The position numbers were made by a program, and so were the translations under genes. A stretch of DNA of 64,000 nt from Circinella minor (taxonomy: Eukaryota; Mucoromycota; Mucoromycetes; Mucorales; Lichtheimiaceae): positions 30,472 to 94,471 of the forward strand of contig JAEPRB010000160.1 in the NCBI GenBank assembly GCA_016758965.1. The letters are read 5' to 3'. The first letter of the stretch is position 1. Each line of letters begins with the position of its first letter. The notes under the pieces were generated by a model. It saw nothing but the letters and a program-made list of their open reading frames with translations. It made no database searches and was not told the DNA's origin. Shown here piece by piece: positions 37,510 to 47,866 of the stretch.

Positions 37510-39242
37510 GAAAACAGAAAAACAAGAAAGCAATAGGTTACCTCTTTTTATTATTTCTTCTATTGTTAACTTTTTTTTTATTTTATTTTTATTTTTCTAC
37601 ATACGTAGAATGATGTTGTATTTTGATCCGAAAGGTTTTTTAAAATTGGGATAACTTGACACGAGTTGAGTCGCCGATTATAACACTAAAAAAAATCTGA
37701 CAGTTACCAACTCGTGTGTCCATTTGTTTATATGTTTGAGATCCAAGTTTACATACACTTTCAATTGTCAACTATATAAAAAAACAATTGTCTAATAGCG
37801 TTATATACCGTATATCCAATAATAGTTGTAAGTTTATATAGGTAACGATATTTTATTGTAAATTTATAAGTTTTATTGAATGTACACCCACTCCCAACAA
37901 GTAATATTTTTTTTTAAAAAAAGAATTGCGTCGACCGCAGCAAACCTTCTGAGTACGACCAATAACAAAACGTCCGACCACGACCGCAGCAAAAAAAAAA
38001 AAAAAAAAAAGTTTCACTTGTTATCGTTATAGCGCGTTCCATTGTGTGGCAACAAGAAAGTACACGTCAGGAACTCTGTGATTTGTTCACTAACTCAACA
38101 AGACACTATTTCCAATGGAATCTTCTTCTTCTTCTTTTTTTTCAATATATACTCACAATAGAACCTCTCTTCTTTATGATCAATGTTTAAAAAGCAGATT
38201 GGATATCTGTTTTTTTTTTCAGCAATACCATTGTTTCTACTCACATATTTCTCATTAACTTCCGTTAGGAAAAAAGATATTATGGATGAGTCTTTTTAAT
38301 TATCAATCGTTCACATTACAGTAAATAAGTGGCAACAAAACAACATCAATAAAAAAAAATAACTTTTCATTTGTAAAGTAGATTATATTTTAGTTTACTT
38401 CCTCTTTTTCTTTTTTTTCTTTTTTTCTTTTTTCCCTTACTCTCATTACGCCATAGAATTTCTGGTCTGTATTAACTTTCCCTGTTTTGGTCTATTCACT
38501 CATTGTCATATCATCATTTCAGTGGCCACCAATAAATACAATCTTCTCGAATCTTAAAAAAAAAAAATGTAGTACATGTGACAATCCTATCATGAGCAAT
38601 GATGTAGCACATTGATCTATGTCAGCGTTAAAATCTCGGTTACATATGTACTTTTCAATATATCATCTCAAACAAACTATATCAAACGGAATATACATAT
38701 AATAACAATTTAATAATGATGACGCTGGCATAAAAAATGTTTTTTTAATTTGTATACGTTACAACATAAGGACGATATCATTTCCATGTTGCTTCCTGTC
38801 ATCCAAAATAAACAAGTTATATGGAAACGGTGAAAGATTATAAAATAACATTATTTACTGATTTGCAGAAAGCATTAAAAGCAAAAATATCTAATAACAA
38901 CATCTTTCGTCGTCATCATCATAACTATGATCATGGCCGTTGATCATTACGTAGTTTTGTTGAAAGCGACTTCATTTATGTCCTGCGTACATGTATGAAC
39001 TACTTGGTTTTATGACCATCATCATCACCATCATCCCGGTAACAGCATCACGTCATTCGCAACCACTTCCCGTCATTAAAAGAAAAGAAGCTTTAACATT
39101 ATATTTTATCAATATTATATCCCTTCTCAAAAAAATATGAACCTACTGTATTGCAAATGTAAATGACGAAAAATTTTAATTTATAAAGTATAATAGGCCT
39201 ATAAAAATCTATCACTTTCTTTTACAAGAAAAAAAAAAGATG

Positions 39243-40930
39243 ATTTTTTTTTTTTGTATAAGGAGGAATTTTAGCCTTCGAGTTTATTATACAGATTTCA
39301 TGTTCAAAGGAAGTAATGATGAGACCTGCGGCTTCAGGGAACTATAGAATGGAAAAGGGTTTACAATTGAGAAAACAAGAGAGAAACGAAAGAAACAAAA
39401 GATATGGAGAAGACTAATTAATATATGTGATATTTTGGTTGTGATAAATGTTGGTATGTTAAGGCTATTTGGATTTTTTTTTTTTTTTTGTAGTGTGAAT
39501 TGAGGTGGAAATGATAGAAGAATTATATATTCATATGTGTTTATATAGAATGGATTGCTTGAGAAGATACAGAGATGGGGGTTAAAGGGAATATGATGAA
39601 AGATATGGTTCCAATGAGCTCTCCAAAATTTGGAGAAGTATATATCCCAAGAAGCATAATAGTTGTTTTGCAGGCCAGTAATGGCGAGGTTTGGATCCAT
39701 AAGTGAGAAAGTTACATCAATATTGATGTCTGCTTGCATAAAATGCTGCCAAACACGATTCCACACTTGTTGTTTTAGTGGGCAGTCAGTGATCGGTATC
39801 TTCGTGTTGATGGTAAACAGAGCAAGAGGAATTAGGTATAAAATATTGATGGTATGGTGAAAAATGATGTTGCGTGTACGTAGTTGTAAGAGTTTTGTGT
39901 ACGTAGTAAGCGAAAAAGGATGTTTTTGGTGGTGTGTTGCATATGAGTGGATCAGAATAATTGCCAATTAATGTTACTCTGAGTCGATTTGTTTGGTATG
40001 TGAGCAAGAAGGATGTGAAGTCGATATTATTTGGTTTTAAAAGTAACCAAACTTGGATGGTCAAGAAGCATTTGATGAGTAAGAGGTGTAAAGTCGATGT
40101 TGCCGAAATGGGGAAAGTGATCCCCTTCGAGTGGTGAGAGTGTTAATCGTGCGAAAAAAAAATTTAAGACTGATACGATTATGCGTTAAGTCCTGTTGAA
40201 AACGTTTTAATAAGGTACGACGGGTATAAAAATCAGTTGCGGCACAGAAGCATAGGGTGTTTTAACGCATCGTCATGACAATAAAAGTCATTTACGATGC
40301 GTTTGTTGAAACCTGGTCGTTTAAATTGTGGGACGGAATGGGTTGATGGAAAAAAAATGCTTTTAAGTGGTAGTTGAAGCGCTGCTGTTTTGTTAATATG
40401 AATATTATCCCAGGGTATTGATAATGAATCCACAGAGCGAAAAATCATGGAGACTGGCGATGAAGAGTCAAATTGTGACAGGTTTCTTGCTGTAAATGTA
40501 GTGAGAAGTAAGTGATAATCGGGTTACATGTTGTTGGTGAATTGAATTTGATGAATAAGTAAGCGTATGTGTGTTGAAGATAGTCAGTGGAACCTTTCAG
40601 GAGGGGTTGACGCCATCCGAGTTGTAGTGCATTTTGTTGAGTAGATGGATCTAGAATACCAAGGCCTCCTACATTTCGTGGTAAGCATAAGATAGGTTGA
40701 GTATGCAATTTTGGGAAACATTCGATGCATGAGAAACTTGATGCAGATACTACGTAACTTGGTAAAAAAAAAGACTTGTTAGTATTAGTAGTGATTCGTA
40801 AGACATGTCAGACTTTTGATAATATTAAGGTATTCAGAACTAGAGCACGGCCCCGTATTGATAGTCCACGTTGTTGGTGTAGTAAAAATTGTTGGTGTAT
40901 ATATCATATGATTTAGTCGGTTGATGTACA
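39243..40930 (-). mobile_element. 5'-truncated LINE-like non-LTR retrotransposon fragment, decayed
   Basis: The minus strand keeps the region downstream of the reverse-transcriptase core: LSIRGRALVLNTLILSK (about 40868-40815), then LPRNVGGLGILDPSTQQNALQL (about 40680-40615), a middle part with FKRPGFNKRIVNDFYC, and a C-terminal part with CPLKQQVWNRVWQHF and FWRAHWNHIFHH. These are typical of the thumb and C-terminal parts of LINE-type ORF2 proteins. Stops (TGA after ILSKV) and frame changes break it. No YADD active-site block is present, so the 5' part is missing, as is common for LINE insertions. A T run at 39243-39256 on the plus strand would be the element's 3' poly-A tail. Clade not determined. 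Confidence 0.7.
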
Positions 40931-42577
40931 GAACTAAGAAACGCCTATCCTTTTTTATTATTTTTATTCATTCATTTAATTCAATTAATGCTTTAGATTT
41001 TGATTTTATACATACACAACTATAATTAAATATTTTTTTTTTATTCAGGTCGTCGTGTGGATGAGTGCATATACGTGTCTTGAAATCTCTAATAACAAAA
41101 CCAATTTATAATATACTCCCCTAATCCATCCATTAACGCGGGAATACTTGTTTCACACACAACACGTCAATTGAAGAAGATAAAACAAAATCATGTTAAG
41201 AGAGAACTTATTTATTTAATATTTATTATTTCTATATTCATTCCTAAAATCCCGTATATTAATTAACCCAATTTCACAGAAAATTCCCACCTGTCAAACA
41301 CATTACGTTTATGCACCCAAATCGACTACTTGGTTTCGTGACAATAGAATTATGTAGAATGATTATATGCATTTGGGGTGTCGTAATATTTTTATGGCGG
41401 AACAATACCAAGCCAAATAAAATATAAGTAATAAAAAAGGGAAAATAGAAGAATAAAGGATAACGTAAAGATGTCTTTTTTTTTTATTTAATAAAATGAT
41501 TCACTATTTATATATTTTCTAAAACTACGTACTGCGGATGTAAATAATAAAATTAATAATGATGTTACTGAGATGATAATGATAATGATAATAGTATTAC
41601 TGCAGATAATAATTAATATAAGTCATTGTAAAAAGAAATAATGCTGTGGTTATGATAAGAATAAAAAGAGCCGTAGTAAAAGAAATATGATAGGTCCGTA
41701 TTAAAAATAACCGATTAATAATTACGAGATAAAAGGTAGCACTAATACTTTGGCTACGACAGGGGGCGTTACTATTACGTTGGTGGATGGATGATTTTTT
41801 TTTTTACTTGGCACGACGTGTTTTCATTTGTAAGCGTTGGGAAATTTGCGGCATGATTAATAATCGATTCTTTTGTCAGTGGATCATTTTACATAACCTT
41901 TTTTTTTTCTTTTTCTTCTTTCAACATTCACTACCAATAACACATAAAATCTATCTTCCTAAGACTTATGAAAATTTCATTTTGATCGATTTAAATACGT
42001 CGACAAGTCTTTTCCAAACATTCATTAAAAAGTTGGAACTATCCTGAATATTATTATTATTATTATCAAGTCCATGTTGATCAACAATGTCAATATGAGA
42101 CAACTGTAAAAACATTATAAAGAAGACATTTATTTGGGGGTTTCAAAAAATGAATTTTTTTTTTTTCGCAGTTTTCGAAACTGAAATCTGTGTCTCTTGA
42201 GACGCGAAATTTCGAAGATTTTAAAAATTAATTTTTAACTGTAACTGTATTCCTTCTGATATCAAATCATATCTTGAAAATCTTCTTGGGGAATTAAAGG
42301 TAAAAGTTTTCAACATTTTAAGGTAATAAGCAAAAACAAAGGTAAATGGTAACTAATTAAAAAAGAATAATGAGTATAGAGCACACTATTGGATAATTTA
42401 AAAAAATATGACAAAACGAAATGAAGAAAAATCAATAGTAATTCAATGGATCTATCAATACACCACTTCAAGCTGTGATTGGACAAGTTAAAAATAGCAA
42501 ATCACCATTCTCGACCCCAAGGCAAGTAAAATTCATGTGTGTTGTGTGGGAAGAGAAGGGAAGAGAGAGAGAAAGAG
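40931..42577. other. Gene-poor stretch with small palindromes
   Basis: An open frame at 41787-42047 (+) ends in a coding-like piece (LPKTYENFILIDLNTSTS) of unknown nature. Around 42165-42220 three short palindromes cluster: CAGTTT-TCG-AAACTG, GTCTC-TT-GAGAC and CGAAATTTCG. No gene is called. Confidence 0.4.
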
Positions 42578-44479
42578 ATGGATGTAAAACAAGGTAAGTA
42601 TCATTTTATCTAAGAATCCTTTATGTTTTCTTTGGATAGTAGTAGTTCAATGGATCAAGTTCATGAAGAAGTTAAACCAGACCAAAAGATGCTGCAGAAG
42701 AAGATAATCTTAGTCTTACTGATTATCTTGTCGAAGCGGATCTACCACTAGATCTTACCGATGATTATCACTTACTTCGAAATCTTGATTATTCATTAGA
42801 AAATCTAGATGATAGAAATGAACAAAATCAGTTGGATACAGCCAAAAATGAAAGTCCAGCACAGTAGCCACTGTTTCCATTCTAAATAATACTTCAGCCA
42901 ATGTCTCAAGAAATACCCTAATTGATAACACATCTGAAATTAATCAATATCACCATTCAAGATAGTTGGAAATTGAAAGAAGTGGAAGTTCTTTTTCAAT
43001 TAAAAAAAATTCAGAGAAAAATCATTAAAACTTAAACCCAAGACACTATCTGATTTAAGACTTTGGTGAGTAGTGTCAAAAAAAAAAAAAGCCATTCCAA
43101 TTATCATAAAGTAGGACTGACCTTTGTTACTTAATGATTTATAACATGTATATAGATCCATTAGTGATATTTATCTTTTTCATTAGATAAATGTAAATCA
43201 GTTGTCGAATATATTGATTTTTACAATACAGATGATTTAGACAGGTAATGTGATATGTTTTTGTTTATATTTCTCTTATTGAGCAATAATATCTTGAGTT
43301 CATAAATAACATTCTTATTATATATATACATCTAGTGATCAAGAAGATAAGAAAAAAAATTAATGAGGATTTAGATATTCAAAGAGCTTTGGTTGAAATG
43401 AATCCAAATATCATTGATCGATCCCACACATTATCAAAAGTACGTATTCAATTCGTTCCCCATTTTATTTATTGCCTTTTATACAATTCAAAAGGGGAGA
43501 AGCTAAATTATTATCATAAATAGATAAATGTTGCAACAACCAATTGGTTTGATATACAAAAAACAACACTTCCATTTCTTAATGATGCTGGTGCCAATAA
43601 TAACAAGATTGAAATGATTGCTGCCAACAACTCTTCATCGTCTGTAAATGTTATCTTAATTTACACTTGTTACTGAATCTGATGATATTATATTATTAAC
43701 TATACAACCAGCAAAACATTTCAATAGAGCTTTAAATTTCTGTTATGGTACACCCGATGTCAAGTTAGAAGATTCTTTTGTTCATTATATTGTAAATCTG
43801 TTGTCTTTGAATCTGTTTTTCAATCAGACCTACTTTTTTCCCATCAATGGTACATGATGATTCATCTCTATATATCTTATTTAAATAAATGACATATGTA
43901 TGAGTCTAACCCCTACATATATATAATAATAGGGCAAATGGCTGTTTGACTAGTACGAAAAGAAAAGTACCAGATTTTGTTGCCTTTATGAAGCATCGAC
44001 AAGATCGTTATAGTTTAGCTGTACGTATCTGAAATTAAGTCTCTATCAAATGCAAACAGCAACAATGTTATCGAGTCGGATAGGGTTAAGATGGGTCGAG
44101 AAATGAGATGGATGTTGAATGATCTGCTCAAAAGAGGTGTACATGATCCAGTCATTGGAGTGGTATTCTTTTAGAAGGATATAAAATGAAGACTTTTAAA
44201 ATGGATTTAAAATACCCACACGTGTATCGAATGATACAAATGATCATCTATTACATTATTCGATCATTTACAAGGTGTCTCGATTTTTCCATCAATTTTA
44301 CAAAATAGTCTACAAGTTAAAGTAAGTGTATAAGGAAGATGTCAAGTTCAGGTACGAGATGGGGACATGAACTGATCACTATCATCATATAGGGAATAAT
44401 TCGTAATCGAAAAACGGCAGTTAAAGCAAAAAAGCGGGCTCTTGCAAAGTCTGATGGTGACAAGCTTGTCCGCTTATGA
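42578..44479 (+). pseudogene. Decayed multi-exon gene, unknown family, possible PD-(D/E)XK-like core
   Basis: Pieces in order: a short first exon (MDVKQ, then GTAAGT), MDQVHEEVKPD, a frame change, NLSLTDYLVEADLPLDLTDD, a frame change and stops, ALVEMNPNIIDRSHTLSK, LVTESDDIILLTIQPAKHF, KRKVPDFVAFMKHRQDRYSL, a one-base shift, SEIKSLSN, KMGREMRWMLNDLLKRG, another shift, LLEGYKMKTFKMDLKYP, and a last exon with a basic tail (IIRNRKTAVKAKKRALA) ending at the TGA at 44477-44479. At least four frame changes or stops disable it. The order PD...E-x-K is compatible with a PD-(D/E)XK nuclease-like fold, but this is only a motif reading. The tail overlaps the first unit of the 23-bp array. Confidence 0.45.
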
Positions 44480-44830
44480 TAAATGACTTTATTCAGTTAT
44501 GAGCGTTAATTAATTCGCTTAGAAAAGATAATTTTTTCCGTTTAGGATAAGTAATGTTATCTGCTTAAAAAGAGTAAACTTCTTCGCTTATAAAACATAA
44601 GCCTATTCACTTATAAAAAAGTATGCTTTTTCACATATAAAGAGTAGAGATCTTCCCATATGAATGGGAAAGATTGTACACAAATGAAGAGTAATGATGT
44701 TCCCAAATGAGAAAAATGAACTTTGCAAATGAAGGACGATATGGTCCATACATGATAATTAAAAAAAATCCACTAGTGAAATTATTCTATCTCTATTTCA
44801 GTAAGGATTCCACATGTGAAAGAAAGAACT
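44469..44830. repeat. Degenerate 23-bp tandem array, 16 units
   Basis: Units begin at 44469, 44492, 44514, 44536, 44560, 44583, 44606, 44630, 44653, 44677, 44700, 44722, 44745, 44769, 44792 and 44809. All steps are 22-24 bp except the last. Each opens with a T-[TC]-C-x-C-x-[TA]-A-T-[GA]-like word (TTCGCTTATA, TTCACATATA, TTCCCAAATG, TCCACATGTG) followed by A/G-rich DNA. The period is not a multiple of three and no frame crosses it, so it is noncoding except for its first bases, which overlap the pseudogene's end. Confidence 0.75.
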
Positions 44831-45773
44831 AACAAATTGAAATTGATGTATTTAAAGTTTATGAAACAGTGGCTTTTTTTTAATGCTTATCATATATAGA
44901 TATATATAATCATGAGACTCATTCATCTTTGTACATAGGTACATTATTAAAAGAAAAAAGGGTATTCACTATTGAATTTATTCTTTGAAAACAAAACTTT
45001 TTTCAACTGAAACATAATTTTTAAATGAATTATAGAAGATCAGTCTCGCCCCAAAACAAAAAACAAATATAAAAAAGATAATTTTATATCCGAAAAATTA
45101 ATATATTATATGCATATATCAAAGATTTAATTAAGTTTATATGGTGATACGTACGTAAAAATGAGTTGGCAACCACTTTTACTCAAAAAAAAAAAAAAAA
45201 AAAAGAAAGATAGCCTCGTGATTTTTTTAAAATGTATAAAAAACATGATTGATTATGATGTAAATTCCTGTCAAAATAGTATCTCTCAAAAAAGAATGAT
45301 GAGATATTTTATATAATAAATGGGATAAAATAAACCATACACCCCCAAAGTCGCAAAAAAATAAAAAACCAATCAATTTTAGGTTAAAATGAAAGAAATA
45401 TGTTTTCTCCTTTCATATCGAAAATAAAAAATAAATAAATAAATGCTACTAGAAACTATAAATAAATATTAACAAATGGGATATGATGCATGAAAATGTT
45501 GAAAGAGAGAGAGAGAGGGCGGGGGGGGGGAGAGTTTACAGGAAATTGATAAAAAAAAAAAAAAGACAGAGAGGGAGATAGAGCAATAAGAGAATTATTA
45601 TTGTTTTGTTTAAGAAAGTGAGTTTTTTATGCGTTGTTATTTTTATCCTATATGGAGCGGGGTTACCCAATATAATGTCGTATGTAGTGTTGTGTATATG
45701 AAAAAAAGTATGCATGTTGTTAACGTTATTAAAAAAAAAAAAAAGAAAAAGAAAATATTCATATAACAATTGA
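44831..45773. other. Intergenic, homopolymer-rich; nothing recognised
   Basis: 3' flank of the minus-strand bZIP gene with A runs, a GAGA run near 45505 and a G run at 45520-45530. No gene seen. Confidence 0.5.
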
Positions 45774-47866
45774 CTATGAATGAATTATGCTTGGAGAAGT
45801 AAGTCTTGGCATGGATTCCGCTGCCTCTAACATCATATCTACAATATAAATAAATAACAATTTAAATCAGTTTTTCCTTTTGCCAATCCCTTCATTCAAT
45901 ATGGTTATATCTCACGAAAATAAAAATAAAAATAAAAACATACTTGTCGGTAAATCATCTGAAAACTCAAAAAAGGTTTCTTCAGCATCACTATCCTGAT
46001 CAGTATGTAAATGTTCACTTCCTGCTTCAATCATCATATCATCTTCATGAGAAGGTGAACGTCGTGACATTTCATCTGTAGTTGTTTCATGTTCTTCGAT
46101 AACAGGTGGAGATGGGAAATGTTCAATATATTTTTCACGTTCATAATACATTTGTTTTCGGAAATGAAGGACACGTTGTAATCGTTGACTTAAATATACT
46201 GCAATTTCAACACTATTATCCAATCGTTGGGGTTTGGTACTTGGACATAAGAACCAATATTTTCGTAAGAAACTAGGTGGAACAAACCAATTATCCTGGT
46301 TACCAGGACAACCTCCAAGAAACATAGCAGAAGAATAAAGCATATTAAATAATTCGTTCGCATCATAATAATCTTGAAATATAATCATTTGATCACGCAT
46401 GTTAGCTCCAGGTACACCATCAATACGAATATCGTGACGAACATTTCTTTGTAATTCAGCTATTTAAAAAAAAAAAAATTAAAATTCGGATTAAATAAAC
46501 TTTTTTTTTTGACACGCACATTATATAATCTAAGAATTTCTTGGCCTTTTTTTTTTTTTATAATTGATTAATTTATCTTCCCTTCCCCCCCCCCTTCCCC
46601 CCTCCCCATTTTACATATATAAAAACAATTAATAAAAAAAAATATTGTTTCTTTCTTACTTGGTTCAAAAAATACTAAAGTTTTCTTATCAGTTGTTTGA
46701 ATTTTACGCATTTCACGTACAAATTCAAGCGGAGTCATGGGTTCATAGATTCGGTTACCATCAGGTCCAATCGTGTACTTTTTAGTCTCGGGAACATTTG
46801 AAGGTGAAGTCTGCTGATTGGTGGCATTAGAATGATGAGTGTCCGTATTACTATGATTCCATAACTCAGACATACTACTGTCTTCAAATGAATCTTGTTG
46901 TTGTTGTTGTTGTTGTTGACCTTTTTCACTAAAGTTTTGTAAAGAAGAACGCCATTCAGGAGGTATTAAAGCTTGAAGTTCAGGTGGTGTTTGATCAATT
47001 GTAAAATTTGGACGTGTTACTTGATCAAGAAAACTAGATACAAGATCTGTACTAGCAAGTTGTTGAAATAAAGATGAATCGATTTGATGACCACTATTGT
47101 TCAGTGCCTGCAATTGAGGTGCCAGCACCGTTGCAGTTTGAGTAAGGTCAAGAGGTGGTAGAGGTTGAGAAGGAACAGTTATATTATCTATATCAAAACT
47201 ACCAGGCATAGCGCGTTGATTATGTATAATTTGAGGTGATAAAAGTAATGTATCCAAGAGTTGATTATTATTATTATCATTGTTGGGTAGTGATGAGGAT
47301 GAAATGGTAGTTGTTGTCGAAGGAGAACTGACATCCAGAAAAGTGTGCGGACTTTTTAACAAGTCCGCGGGTAAGTGTTCTTCTTGTAAACTAATAATGT
47401 GCATATCTTTGTCAAGAAAAAATTCAAGAGCTTGAGACATATTTTTGGATTGAGAAGACATTAATTTTTCAGCACCAATATCATCTCTAGCCCCTGTATC
47501 AGCAAAATTAGGAACATCCACTCGACTTGCAGTACATGCTAATTTAAGTGTAAGAATGTAACCACGTAAATGATTATTTTCATATTCAAGTTCTTTGACT
47601 TTACGTTCCAATCGATTCGTTTGTCGTAAAGCTTGGTCTCTCACATAAAATGCACGTTTGATAGTCGCTTCTGCTTCACGCATTTCACGTCGTTTACGTT
47701 CTCGAAAAGCTCTTTGAGCAGCTCTATTTTGTGCTTTACGTTGTGCAGGTGAAGGTGGATTTGGTTTTCTTCCTGGTTTTTTACGTGGTCGAATAGGACG
47801 TCCATTTTCGTCCAAGTTACCGAGCTCAAGCTCAGGGTCAAAATGTTCAAAAGATATATCTGTCAT
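45774..47866 (-). CDS. bZIP transcription factor, Yap/AP-1-like basic region (paralogue 1)
   Basis: DNA-binding regulator. Exons 47866-46660, 46459-45944 and 45838-45774; 595 residues. A basic N-terminal block, RPRKKPGRKPNPPSP, precedes the basic region KAQNRAAQRAFRERKRR (NxxAQxxFR signature of the fungal Yap/Pap1-type bZIP, residues about 45-60). A leucine-zipper helix (LRQTNRLERKVKELEYENNHL) follows. The middle is Ser/Thr/Gln-rich with a short polyGln. A conserved C-terminal domain begins with RHDIRIDGVPG and MRDQMIIFQDYYDANEL; it recurs in the divergent neighbour and is therefore a family feature, perhaps a sensor. I see no cysteine-rich redox domain of the Yap1 kind, so an oxidative-stress role should not be assumed. 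Its start lies 2.57 kb from the paralogue's start. Confidence 0.88.

Larger units (their letters stand above)
36483..39242. other. Gene-free AT-rich stretch with assembly gap
   Basis: No gene recognised. It contains long T/A runs, a repeated CGACCGCAGCAAA word (near 37933 and 37981) and an imperfect inverted pair, GACACGAGTTG and CAACTCGTG, near 37658-37720. Confidence 0.5.

Noticed and set aside
37324..37654. Open frames reading through the N gap
   Set aside because: Sequence within the gap is unknown and the flanks are homopolymers.
44469..44830. CRISPR-like regular array
   Set aside because: Units are contiguous and degenerate, with no constant repeat and no distinct spacers, in a fungal genome; it is a tandem repeat.
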